From Melieria omissa (taxonomy: Eukaryota; Arthropoda; Insecta; Diptera; Ulidiidae), in contig OZ020269.1 of NCBI GenBank assembly GCA_963971225.1, positions 31,951,264 through 32,015,263 on the forward strand: DNA of 64,000 nucleotides. Direction: 5' to 3'. The translations under genes and the position numbers were made by a program. Shown piece after piece: positions 1 through 9,929 of the stretch; position 1 is the first letter of the stretch; each line of letters starts with the position of its first letter. The notes beneath the pieces were generated by a model. That model made no database searches. It had not been told where the DNA came from and worked only from the letters and a program-made list of their open reading frames with translations.

Positions 1-12
1 TGCATCCTTTGT

Positions 13-748
13 TTGAGGTTTTTGCCTAAAGAACGGACCCCAAAAAACTCCATCGAATGCAACACATATTACCGGCCTGTTCTCTGCGCCAATGTGAGAA
101 CGGGTTCGTATTTCACACGGAAACATTGCGACACCCATAAGGATGAAGATGAAACAAAATTGAACATTTTTATTAATTGCGCTTTTGTTAGTGTAAGTGG
201 TGCCATTATAATTTTTTTTACTACCACTTTACTACTTTACTGCGTAGCCGAAACTCCTGCCATGTGCAAAGAAATATGTATTTTATCTCCAAAAGAGGCT
301 CCGCTGGCGGAATCTGACTGCGACTCCGAACCGTCGGATAATGAAAATACTCCAACTTCTTCTGCTCTCAACCACGTAGGGCGTTATTTGATGAACACTG
401 AAGCAATATTCCGTCACATCACAGCGTATTGATATGATTCAGATTCAATAGATATTTTTGATTATTCTAACTGCATTTCTGAACATTCTCCAAAAAAGAA
501 GAGACGGACTCTTCACCAACTGAATTTATTCGGGATAAGCCTATTCGCATTGGATATAAAGTTTGGGCTCTGTGTATCAGCGACGGCTACTTATTAAATT
601 TTATTATTTATACGGGAAGAAATTCGAATTCGTCGGATTAGATGGTTCAGTTGTAATGCAGTTAATTACAAGGATCAATTTACTACCAAATCGAGGTCAC
701 AAAATAAATTTTGATCGCTTTTTAACTTCACTTAAACTTATGTCGTAG
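13..748 (+). pseudogene. piggyBac-like transposase, central fragment
   Basis: The stretch 531-641 reads KPIRIGYKVWALC and then a DGYLLNF-like run, which is the block before the second catalytic aspartate in piggyBac (DDE_Tnp_1_7) transposases. It ends at TAG 639-641. The next piece, in another frame (about 643-748), reads GHKINFDRFLTSLKLMS, matching the family's 'DNFFTS' block. An upstream open frame (13-432) has an acidic SDCDSEPSDNEN stretch that resembles the acidic N-termini of these proteins, but I cannot prove it belongs. At least one frameshift and one stop make it dead. No terminal repeats were recognised. Confidence 0.7.
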
Positions 749-1104
749 ATATCTGCCATGGAAAGGATATAGTTGCACAATATCATTTCCATAATTGTAG
801 CAGCGTTTAGCTAAGTGTTGATATGTAAAACATACCTTATTGTTCCACTCATGTAATAATCTGTAAACCTGACCTTATTGTTCCATTTATGTAATTATCT
901 GTAAACGATATTTTAAAGTTTCCATTCCGCATGTTCCATGTGAGAAATTGGAAGTCGAAAAGACAGTATTAAAGAGAAATCGAAAGAAGACGGTCGTGTT
1001 TTAAATTTGACTCCTAAAACAATCAAAAGTGGGATAGAAAAGCGCGCGCCGGCAATCAACTTTCTCTTTCTCAATAATATTAATATTAAACGTGTTCAAA
1101 ATCG
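749..1104. other. AT-rich intergenic stretch, no gene seen
   Basis: I see no coding motif. The stretch has a local near-repeat, in which CCTTATTGTTCCA..TATGTAAT occurs twice at about 833-895. The last 60 bases lead into the SAP-gag remnant that starts at 1121. Confidence 0.5.
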
Positions 1105-1120
1105 ATTCGTGGAGGTCAGT

Positions 1121-1295
1121 ATGGAAAATTGAATCTGCTCGGATGACTACACTACCGCGGAGCTGCGAGAGTGGCTGAAAAGATTGCAGTTGTCAACGGC
1201 CTGGAACAAAGAATGTTCTGGCAATTCGAATAAGTGAAATACCAGCAGAAGTTCGCGGCGAATGCCCGGCCGCATGCGCAGAAACCATACACACG
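1121..1295 (+). pseudogene. SAP-domain gag remnant of an LTR retrotransposon
   Basis: ATG 1121 is followed after two codons by TGA, then by YTTAELREWLKRLQL, a SAP-type helix-turn-helix. The same arrangement opens the gag genes at 21599 and 32092. The phase drifts after about 1200, as shown by the matching sequence 'ISEIPAEVRGECPA' in a shifted frame. SAP domains bind DNA or RNA; in gag they presumably act on the element's own nucleic acid (inference). This is a degenerate copy of the same family as the 21.6 kb element. Confidence 0.6.
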
Positions 1296-1509
1296 CAAGC
1301 CGAAGGTGCCGCATGCGTCGAAGCTTCCCCAGGGAACGAGAGCAATGATATCGAAGTGTGTGTTAGAACGGGAGAACATACGTTCGAATTCGATGTCGCG
1401 CCACACGGACGCTTGCGACGCCGCATCTATCGCACCTACTGTACCATTTGGCTGTGCCCGTATTTCATTTGAAATTGAAGGAAATAAAGTTCTAATTAAA
1501 AATTGAACA

Positions 1510-2060
1510 CAGCCCTGTCAGACAGAGGTAACCACTTCACCAACACTTTTACAAAATTTTAAGCTTAAGCTTAAACATGGACAAAAATTTCTTGGACCAT
1601 TTCTTCAAGAGCAAAAGAGACGCTTGGACATTATGCATGACCCCTATGTTAGAATGAAATAAATAATAATTATCACAACACATTTTCAATGTGGCCAACC
1701 CTTCTTGTGTAAAAAATTGGAATACTATTGGTGAAAGTAAAATACGAAAATTTGCCCCGAAAGCCACTAAAATTTCCCAGAAAAATTATAAATATTAACA
1801 GGATCCAAAATTTGGCAAGTTGGGGACTTCTTCATAGCCAAGATTACTCTTAGAGGTTTTCCATTGCCTGCTGAGGACAGCCGCCGAAAGAAAAGTTGCT
1901 TTTCCTGTATTCGGTATTTAGCAGCAACTGGATTCGAATGCGAGGTCCGAATGTTGCGTTTAGTCGGGAACAATTGTTAGTATTAAGAATCAGAAATAAA
2001 TTGTCACTCGTGGTGAAAAGATCGTTTTCGTATTATTTTTTTTTCTACCCATAGCAGCAC
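1510..2060. other. Stretch with no recognised gene, possible LTR
   Basis: I see no coding motif. The stretch lies directly upstream of a primer-binding-like site at 2071, so its 3' part is probably an LTR. Its start could not be fixed, because no second copy exists in the window. Confidence 0.3.
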
Positions 2061-2070
2061 GACATATAAC

Positions 2071-2086
2071 TGGCGCAGTCTAACGG
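2071..2086 (+). promoter_or_regulatory. Primer-binding site, tRNA-Ser type
   Basis: TGGCGCAGTC directly follows ...ACATATAAC. TGGCGCAGTCGGTAG is the tRNA-Ser primer site of 17.6/297-type errantiviruses. The following leader (2087-2340) has no recognisable gag. This is a 5' end remnant of an errantivirus-like element. Confidence 0.5.
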
Positions 2087-2562
2087 CAGCTGCAATCTTC
2101 CAAAAGTGGCTCTAGTAAAATCAGTGGAAAAGGACAAGTGATATGTGAAATATAAAATAATACCGCAACGAAGAGGACACCAGACCGAAGAGACACCAGC
2201 GGAAGGACAAATGCAGCTGTGAACCAACGCTAACTCACCAATAAACAACCACAGAGATGAAAGTTGCATACTAAAATCCAAAATTTTTCCAGCTAAATTT
2301 TCCACGCGAAATGCATCCACGATGTACGTTATGCATTTTTAACTAATTTGTTTAGCCTTAAGTCAGTCAACCAATCCAGATCATGCCATTCTATAAGTCT
2401 GTTTGTCTAGTCTACTACTGTAGTGTGCAGCATGAAACCTTTAATTTTAATAACAATTTTACCCTTTTTGAAATTCAGATAGATCATCAATTGGCAACAC
2501 TGAATACAACACGTATGACCGAATGAAACAGCAATATTCAAATATTCAATTCATCATGCGGG

Positions 2563-2936
2563 TGTTAGAATGAAACAGCAATATTCATATTAACAGGTGG
2601 TCGCCGCGCTCAATATTGCATAATTATTCGCATAAAGGTGAAGTGAACGCGAAGTGTTCAAAATATCCAAGAAAATATCCAGAATATCCAAAAATATAAA
2701 AAAAAAACCAGATAAGTGTTGAGGAATCTGGCAACTTCAAACATGTGTTACCCGTACAACAGAAATGGTTTTTCGAACAGAAACCGTTACTTTTGAACCT
2801 TTTGATTAGAAATCGAACTTGTATGTGAACGCTTGTATGCGAAATCATTTGTTTGAATTGAATTAGTCCGAATAAAACCACTAAACGAACAAGTCGTGCT
2901 TTTTATTTATCTCGTGGCTTCCGGTGATTCGCAACA
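2563..2936 (+). repeat. Possible solo LTR, TGTTAG...CAACA
   Basis: The sequence begins TGTTAGAATGAAACAGC, ends TTCGCAACA and carries an AATAAAAC polyadenylation-type signal about 60 bases before the end. Outside the left boundary, GAATGAAACAGCAATATTC is also found at 2521, so the first 20 bases are duplicated. The flanking five bases do not match, so either the TSD has decayed or the boundary is wrong. Confidence 0.3.
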
Positions 2937-3009
2937 ATAAGTACCAATTTTAATATTTTATTATTATTATTGTTATTACTATCATATTCAGCAATATGAA
3001 TAGAAAAAC

Positions 3010-3790
3010 CTTTAGCAATTGCATGAGCAAAGAAAAAAGGCTTTTCTATGCAGTGCTGAAAAGTATCGGAAGCTTAGTGAATTTATGAAGCTGAGGAATG
3101 CATGCCAAATTCCTCCAATAGTGAATGTGGTAACAGGGATGAAGATGAACTATCCATCAGCAGTTCACACATCATTCTTTAAATGCCGTAGGTCAAGAAC
3201 AAATAAATAAATGTTTTGAGGTTAAGTCTTGGGCAATAAGAAATAGCATTTCGCAAATCGCATTAGAAGATTTGCTTCACACTTTGCATAGGGTAGGAGT
3301 GACTGGTTTGCCATTGTCTGCAAAAACTCTCTTAGGAACACCAAGGGAAAAAGTTGAAATTAAAAGTATTCCGAATGGAGAGTTTTTGTACTTTGGTATT
3401 CAGACCCATTTTAGTTCAGGTTATTTTAGCTATCTTGAGAATGTTAGTGAAGTTTTAATTGATGTCGGTATTGACGGTTTGAAAATATTTAAAAGTTCCA
3501 GCAGAGTTTTGTGTCCAATTCTTGGCCACGTAGTTGATTTTCCAGAAAAAAATCCTTTCCCGATAGCGTGTTTTTCTGGATCGGCGAAACCAAATAATGT
3601 GGATGATTTCATGAAAGACTTTTGTGAGGAAGTTATTTTGTTGAGGGAAAATGGTCTTCGAATCGATTCTATTTCCACTACGAAAAAATTCGATGTCCGT
3701 CTGTTCACTTGCGATGCACCTGCCAGAGCGTTCATTACAGGAGTGCAATCACACAATGGGAAAAGTGGGTGGGTAATAAATACATTTTAA
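3010..3790 (+). pseudogene. Transposase-domain-like protein, N-terminal part
   Basis: The open part 3272-3790 contains LHRVGVTGLPLSAKTLL, a DGLKIFKSSS block, CPILGHVVD and FTCDAPARAFI. This motif order recurs in a large family of repetitive arthropod and cnidarian proteins usually labelled 'transposase domain-containing', possibly related to CACTA/Plavaka transposases (from memory, unverified). The reading frame stops where family members continue into a Cys-rich region, next to GTGGGTAAT, which could be a splice donor. The part upstream of 3230 is in other frames. It is a truncated relic. Confidence 0.55.
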
Positions 3791-3808
3791 ATATTTCAGT
3801 ATTAAAAA

Positions 3809-4390
3809 ATGGACACACGAATGGAAAAAAAACTGCTTCTAGACGAAAGGTTGAAAATGGAAACTGATTTCCGCGCCAGGCGAGAGAAGCGAAATGTTTT
3901 ATGGGAAAAGGTGCTATAAAATATCAAAAAAATAGATTCAGCCTTTCCCTTTTCACGCGATGACATTACACGAAAATTTCTGAACTTCATGGTGACCTAT
4001 AAACGAATTAAAAAGAGAAACTGCACGTCGGGTGAAGCAGCTACCACATGGGACTTCTTTGAAACAATGGATGACGTGTATGGCTCCCGCTCCGATATAT
4101 CCGTGAATGAAAACAACCTTGATTCGTCGATTGGTTCCTTAATTGAAAGCGTGACTGGAGCGAATGAAGGTGGAAGGGAAGCCATAACCGACAGTGGGGT
4201 GACTGCTTCATCGCCGCCACGAAAATGCGCGAAGAGAGATGTGCTAGAATTTTTAAAGGAAGCGGATGAAACGGATAAGAAATTAATGGAGGAGATATTA
4301 AAATGTGAAAAAGAAAAGGTTGAATTAGAGAGAGAAAAACTGGAGGAAATGAAGAAACTAAGGGAAGTTTTGCAAGCCTTAAACAAATAA
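3809..4390 (+). pseudogene. Myb/SANT-like DNA-binding protein with one in-frame stop
   Basis: The frame from ATG 3809 is open apart from TAA at 3917-3919. After the stop it reads FLNFMVTYKRIKKRN, then TTWDFFETMDDVYG, the third-helix region of MADF/Myb-SANT-like domains. The C-terminus (about residues 155-193) is a charged coiled coil, LEREKLEEMKKLREVLQALN. This layout is shared by Harbinger-associated Myb-like proteins and their domesticated relatives. There is no transposase next to it. It could be a decayed Harbinger partner or a recently broken host paralog; the single stop argues for recent loss. Confidence 0.55.
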
Positions 4391-5467
4391 GCATCCATTA
4401 CAACGGATGCATTACAATGGTAAAATGATCTCAGATTTACCAGTGACTTGTTTTGAAAACATGTTAATTTCTTTTTCTCTGCAAATAGTAACATGGTAAG
4501 TCTCTCCCTTTTTAGCCTTGCTTCTACTCTTGGATTAATTAAAAACAAATAAACTAAAACTAAACTAAACTAAAAACAAAAGTGATAGTAATATAAGGAA
4601 CATTTGTAATTGGCAATTTGATAGAATTTTAGGTTGTAGTAATAAACAAAAGGGAAATAAATTAAAAGAAAAAAAGATAACACATGAAGAGGTTCCGATA
4701 CTTACGAGTCCCTCCAATCTATAAACGCTCCTAACTCCGAGATTCCCACGGGACCCTCCGGAGCGATTCACCACCGAAAGGGAGACCCTCCGGCTTATAA
4801 AACAGTTTAACTCTGCGAATCTGCATTCTAGACCCTTCAGAGAAGAAAAACGCCTGATGTCCGAGATAAATAGGAAAACAGGGTCGGACGGTAGCGTTGT
4901 TGCGTTTGACACTGCAGACGGCGCACAGTGTAACATTTATCATTTTTAGGATGCCAAAAGTAAAAAAAAACATGTTCTCCGATCGCAAAAATTTGTTGGT
5001 ATGCAATAGTGGAATATTCAAATGTTACGAATATAAGCTCAAAGCAAAACAAAAAACAACAGTTAGCATGATAACCGTTATCGAATTTGTCTCACTGCGA
5101 CAAGCGCAAAAACACTTTTCTCAATGTGAGATTTTTTGTGAAGTGTACAGTCCCATATTTTTTCTGTCGGAAATATTTTTACACAAATCTTTTAGATTTT
5201 AGATACTTAAATATTTTGTGCAAACTTCGGTAAGTTTTTGAAGCTTTCATTAATTTATTTTAATTTTTTATTGATTAAAATAAAACTTAACTTAAAACTT
5301 ACTTAAAATGTACCTAGTTTCAGATTCTGTAATCAATTCTTGCCGCTTTTTGCACCAATTTTGTTCACAGCCAATCGAAGTGAATTTTTCTATGTTTGGG
5401 TAAAATCCAAGGAAACAAATAAAAGTCTTGCAGTTTTTAAATTGTTGGAAATAAATATAAATATAAA
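4391..5467. other. Spacer with no supported gene
   Basis: The 3' side of the Myb-like gene is followed by AT-rich sequence with (ACTAA)n-like runs at about 4550-4575. A GC-richer patch (4700-4930) and an ATG at 4951 open a short frame (MPKVKKNMFSDRK) that matches nothing I know. I would not call it a gene. Confidence 0.4.
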
Positions 5468-5615
5468 TGTGGCAACACTCTCCATCACTATTTTGTTTCA
5501 CCCATCTCTTCTTTCCATTTTTCATATTCCACGTGCATGTGCGCACATTACCATTGTTCTAGTTTTTCTTAAGTTCAGTCCTGGAAATCGCTTCAAATAA
5601 ATCAGACGTGAAACA
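5468..5615 (+). repeat. Putative Copia 5' LTR
   Basis: The end (...CGTGAAACA) lies right next to the primer-binding site at 5616. The left boundary at TGTGGCAACACTCTCC is a guess based on TG...CA ends. An AATAAATC signal lies near 5597. No second LTR remains in the window, because the element is truncated by the hAT insertion at 8060. Confidence 0.4.
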
Positions 5616-5630
5616 GGTTATGGGCCCAGG
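5616..5630 (+). promoter_or_regulatory. Copia primer-binding site (initiator tRNA-Met internal)
   Basis: GGTTATGGGCCCAGG is the classic Copia site, complementary to an internal part of initiator tRNA-Met. The leader that follows (5631-5760) holds three degenerate copies of a unit containing GTGTGTCGG and TTGAATT. Confidence 0.8.
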
Positions 5631-5760
5631 ACGTTTCGCTGCGTGTCGGTATTTTGAATTATTTTTGAACTTTGTATTTCGCTGTGTGTCGGCATTTGAA
5701 TTAAAAAACTTTGCATTCTTGAAATTTTTATTGTGCTGTGTGTCGGTGCATTGAACAACA

Positions 5761-8056
5761 ATGAGTGCGATGTTCCAAATAGAAAAATTGGAAGATTCCA
5801 ATTACGCCTCGTGGTCGATCCAGATGCGAAGCGTGTTAATACACTCCGAATTGTGGGGAGTGGTGTGCGGTCGGGATATAAAATCGGATGACATGACGAG
5901 TGCGGAAAAAGCGATGTTTGAGACCAAAAATGAAAAAGCGTTGGCGTCGATTTTATTGTGTGTAAAACCCTCGCAAATTAACCATGTGAAAATTTTAACA
6001 AGCGCAATGGAAGCGTGGAACAAGCTTCGCGAAATCCATCAGCCAAAGGGGCCAGCGCGAAAAATTTTGTTATTTAAACAACTTTTACATCTCAGTATGT
6101 CTGAGGGAACGGCGGTTTCAGATCACCTGAATGAGTTTTGTCGAATTCAAGATGGCCTCGTGGCAATAGATGTTGAAATTCCAGAGGAAATGTTAGTGAT
6201 AATTTTGTTATCGAGTTTGCCGGTGCCGTATGAAAATTTTGTTATTGCAATGGAAACAAGGGATACATTACCTTCATTTAACGTGCTTAAAGTTAAATTG
6301 CCAGAAGAGGGTGCACGGCAGTGTGCCGGCGAAGAGAAACACGAAAAAAGTACAGAAGTCTTAATGCAAGCTCGGACATGCGCTAATGATAATTTCCAGA
6401 AAGCAAGCAACAACAGCGCAGGCGTCACTAACGGTTCGGGCAACAACAAACACAAAAACAATAAGAACAGTACGAATCTCAAGTGCTTTAATTGTGGTCG
6501 GCGTGGACATTTCGCGGCAGCATGTAGAGAGCCGAAGAAGAGTGAGTGCAAGAGAGATAACAACAATGTTGAACGGTCTTGTTTTATGATGTGTGCGAAA
6601 ACATTATCACGCGACGTGGCAGCTACGCACAGTTGGTGCGTTGACAGCGGCGCCACTTCGCATTTGTGTTGCGACCGCGGTTTGTTTAAGAACTTCCAAA
6701 AATGCAGCGAAAAAATATGACGTCGACATCGGCGGTACAGTTGTTACATTGAAGAACGTTTTATATGTGCCAACTTTACAAAGTAATTTCGTGTCTGTAA
6801 GCAAGGCAATCGAAAACGGGCATACAGTGACATTCGAGCGGGATTCTGTTGAAATTAGAAACAACAAAAATTGTGTGGTTTTGAAAGCGTTCAATAATAA
6901 CGGACTGTTTCTCTATGGTGGCCTAAATAAATGTTTTTCTACGGTGGTGCAAAAGGATGCCGAAAGTAACGCGTTCAAGTGGCATAATCGATACGGACAT
7001 GTAAATTTCAATTGTTTAAAAGACATGTCAAATAAACAAGCAGTGTTCGGATTGAAACTCGGTAAAATACCCAATGAAATAGTGTGTGAGACATGCGCGA
7101 AGGCCAAAATATATGTAAAACCGTTTGCACAAGCATCACAAACGCGTGCAAAACAATTGCTTGAGGTGGTGCATAGTGACGTTTGTGGCCCTATTAATTG
7201 TGCATCAATCGGTGGTTCACGATATTTTGCCACTTTTATTGATGATAAGTCACGATATATGACTGTGTATTTTCTAAAAACGAAAGACTCCGTGTTTGAG
7301 GCATTTAAAGAATACAGAGCAATGGCCGAGAAGCAAACCGGGTGCAAAATTAAAAACATAAGAAGCGACAACGGGCGCGAATATATTTCAAACGTGTTTG
7401 ATTGGTATTTAAAGCATCACGGTATAAAACGACAGCTGAGCGTACCCTATACTCCGCAGCAGAACGGTGTAGCAGAACGTGCTAACAGGACGTTGGTGGA
7501 AATGGCTAGGGCCATGTAAATTATGCGCAGCTTGGCGAGCATTTTTGGGCGGAAGCGGTACGGACTGCAGCATATCTTCGCAACCGTACAGTGACAAAAA
7601 TCCTCGTTGATTAAACCCCACATGAGTTGTGGACGGGTACAAACCAACTGTATCGCACTTTAAGGTTTTTGGTTCGAAGGCAGTGGCTCTCGACAAAAAG
7701 CAGTCGCAAAAGTTCCGCGCAAAAGGTAGAGAGTACATAATAATAGGGTATTCTGAAGTCAGCAAAGGCTATCGTTTGTTCGACAAACAAAGTCGCAAAA
7801 TCCTAATCAGTCGTGACGTTGTGTTCATCGAAAAGGCTAATGTTTGTCAGGAGCCAGAATCGAAGCTAATGGAATTTGGCGAAAGCGAACTGGAGAGCGT
7901 GGTGCTGCCCATGGAAAATGTACAATTGCAGAAAGATGAGGAGAGTGCGAAAGTTGCAGATAGTGCAGCAATGTCCAATGAAGCTGTAGAACCAGAGCTC
8001 AATAACGACGATTTTGTGACGACGGTGATTGGTCCGGGTCGGCCAAGACTATTACG
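5761..8056 (+). pseudogene. Copia (Ty1) gag-protease-integrase, truncated
   Basis: Order of parts: a UBN2-type gag (FQIEKLEDSNYASWSIQM, residues about 5-22), a CCHC knuckle CFNCGRRGHFAAAC, protease WCVDSGATSHL, an HHCC pre-integrase domain (WHNRYGHVN..CETCAKAK), then the integrase core with D in VHSDVCGP, D in IRSDNGREY and E in PQQNGVAERANR. Lesions: a frameshift with loss of some residues near 6715, stop and frameshifts at about 7517-7615, then an open piece 7629-8056. Reverse transcriptase and RNase H are absent; the sequence runs straight into the hAT end at 8060. Copia elements normally carry all domains in one frame of about 1400 codons, so this copy is dead. Confidence 0.9.
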
Positions 8057-8162
8057 TACTAGTGTTGAGCAAAAAATCGCAACCGGTGATTTTTTCACTG
8101 TGATTTTGTAATCACAGTGTCACATTGCGATTGACTGGCAACGAAAACAGCGATTGTAAATC

Positions 8163-8603
8163 GGCGGTCTTCTGCCTACCTTATGGCCACCGCTAGCGGT
8201 TGGATGTCCGACGGCAAACGGTGGCTAAGGGCTGGCAGAATGTGACTAGAACTCCTCGTGGTGGCCGCTGGAAACAGCCACCCGGGTGTGGTCATGTCTC
8301 CTCCCGGGTGGCTGGCTAACTAGTCACGCTTTCCCCTCCATTTCCCCCACCTACTATTATCCTCTCGTACCAACATCCTTACCCCCCCTAATCCAGGGTG
8401 TCATGTGATCCGTGCCCATTGGATGGTTTGCAGCCAGGGGTATCCGGCTGTATTCTAACGGAACCTATCCGATACCGGTCCGCCTCGGATAGTATGAAGG
8501 ACTTACCATGATACGGGGCTCTGTCATGGCTGACCTTTCCCTTTCCCCTATATTGCCATAGGCCACCGAAACGCCTCGTCGGAGTAGGTGGCCGAAGAAC
8601 CAG
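8163..8603 (+). promoter_or_regulatory. LINE 5' UTR with GC-rich hairpins
   Basis: This is the 441 bp leader of the LINE. It holds a strong inverted pair, with CAGCCACCCGGG near 8273-8284 facing CCCGGGTGGCTG near 8302-8315. LINEs of this type carry an internal Pol II promoter in the leader; I infer but cannot show one here. Confidence 0.5.
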
Positions 8604-9929
8604 ATGATGATGAGCACCTTAAAACTCGCCTCGGATGGAAAGGACGAAGGACAGACCGACGTCAATACTCAGCGTGACGCTGAAAACCAGGCCAAGGGCG
8701 GTTGGAGAGACCAACCGTCTCAAGGTCACATGGACAGTGATTGTTCACAATCAAGCCTGACCACGGTGTCCACTTTGGTAGCCGAAGGGGCCATTTCGGG
8801 CGGATTACCATCGCTGGTAGAAGCTACCGAAGCCGTCTCACTTAAGAGAAAGCGGTTGACGACTTCTCAAAAGAAGAGACTTCGGAAGCTGATGGCGGGT
8901 GGTAAGCCGTACGAGGTTGCTCTGAAGGTGGTCCTAGAGGACAACACAGAAGCAAAGACGGACGGCAGCAGTAGCAAAAAGGAAGCGGCACAACCCGCTC
9001 CCAAAAGGATGAAGATAGGTCCATCCTACGCCGAAGCTGCTGCTGCAATCAAAGTAGGTATTCTTCCAGAAGAATATCCGACCATCCATCTCGATCTGGA
9101 GGGGCAGAAGGATGTCGAGAAGACCATCAAGGAGGAACTGCATAAGCTCCCCGTTGATGGTCCTCAAATCCGATTTCTAGGCTGCTCCTTCAAACCGGGA
9201 TGGATCACCGTGAACTGTGCCGATGAGGCGTCGAAGAACTGGCTCAAGGAGGTGATGCCAAAGATTCAACCAGGAAACAAAAAGCTGAAGCTGGTAGAGG
9301 GAATTGATATTCCCAAACCCAACATTGCCTCGGCTTTCTTTCCTGGTTGCTCCCTCCCGGCCGATGAAATACTTCGAATGCTTCGAATGCAGAACCGCTC
9401 ATTACCCACGGGCAACTGGAAAGTAATGAACGGAACTGTTACGGCACAGGGATCGGCGCTAACGCTGGCCATTGATGATGTGTCGGCCCGCTTGCTCGCT
9501 GAGCTGAACGACCTCCCTTTCTTTGAGCTGGGAAGGATTCAGTTCCGGGTGCGGCGTGAGCAAGGGACAAAACCATCAGTGACCAGTGATGGTGGGACGA
9601 CGACAAACAGGACTCCCCAGACTAGAGTGGATGACGAAAGACCGTCCACAAGCCGACAAGCAGCCCTAGTGGTACGGACAGACCGGACCGCGAAAAGGAC
9701 TGAAACCCGAACTGGCGACAAAACGCCAACACCGACAACAATGAGACCTGTAAAGAATGCCTCAACTAAACCCGTCCGGAAGACTCAATTGTCTGGAAAG
9801 GCTAATCCGTCCAGGCAACTAAGCCTTTTGGATAAGTCTGCAAAAACCCCGAGCAGCAATGAACGGGTGCAGACAAGGGGTAGAGGGGGCAAGCGAGCAG
9901 GTACTCATACCAAAGGCCCCCATGAATAA
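8604..9929 (+). CDS. LINE ORF1, DUF4780-type nucleic-acid-binding protein
   Basis: The protein has 441 residues. The N-terminus is polar; residues about 75-92 hold a basic stretch LKRKRLTTSQKKRLRKL, a probable nuclear localisation signal. The middle (about 150-310) matches the DUF4780 pattern of fly LINE ORF1 proteins, with LDLEGQKDVEKTI, GCSFKPGWITVNC, FPGCSLPADEIL and ELGRIQFRVRRE. The last 130 residues are Thr/Arg/Lys rich and disordered. There are no CCHC knuckles, unlike Jockey ORF1. The role is coating the element RNA (known for ORF1p in general). I chose the first of three consecutive ATGs. It overlaps ORF2 by 8 bases in ATGAATAA. Confidence 0.88.
   Translation: MMMSTLKLASDGKDEGQTDVNTQRDAENQAKGGWRDQPSQGHMDSDCSQSSLTTVSTLVAEGAISGGLPSLVEATEAVSLKRKRLTTSQKKRLRKLMAGGKPYEVALKVVLEDNTEAKTDGSSSKKEAAQPAPKRMKIGPSYAEAAAAIKVGILPEEYPTIHLDLEGQKDVEKTIKEELHKLPVDGPQIRFLGCSFKPGWITVNCADEASKNWLKEVMPKIQPGNKKLKLVEGIDIPKPNIASAFFPGCSLPADEILRMLRMQNRSLPTGNWKVMNGTVTAQGSALTLAIDDVSARLLAELNDLPFFELGRIQFRVRREQGTKPSVTSDGGTTTNRTPQTRVDDERPSTSRQAALVVRTDRTAKRTETRTGDKTPTPTTMRPVKNASTKPVRKTQLSGKANPSRQLSLLDKSAKTPSSNERVQTRGRGGKRAGTHTKGPHE

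Noticed and set aside
3997..4548. 183-codon reverse-strand frame
   Set aside because: It is the complement of the Myb/SANT-like gene, whose sense frame has recognisable helices.
4897..5202. 101-codon frame, MPKVKKNMFSDRK
   Set aside because: No homology, AT-rich, no splice or promoter support.
6147..6656. 169-codon reverse-strand frame
   Set aside because: Complement of the Copia gag, which carries the UBN2 and CCHC motifs.
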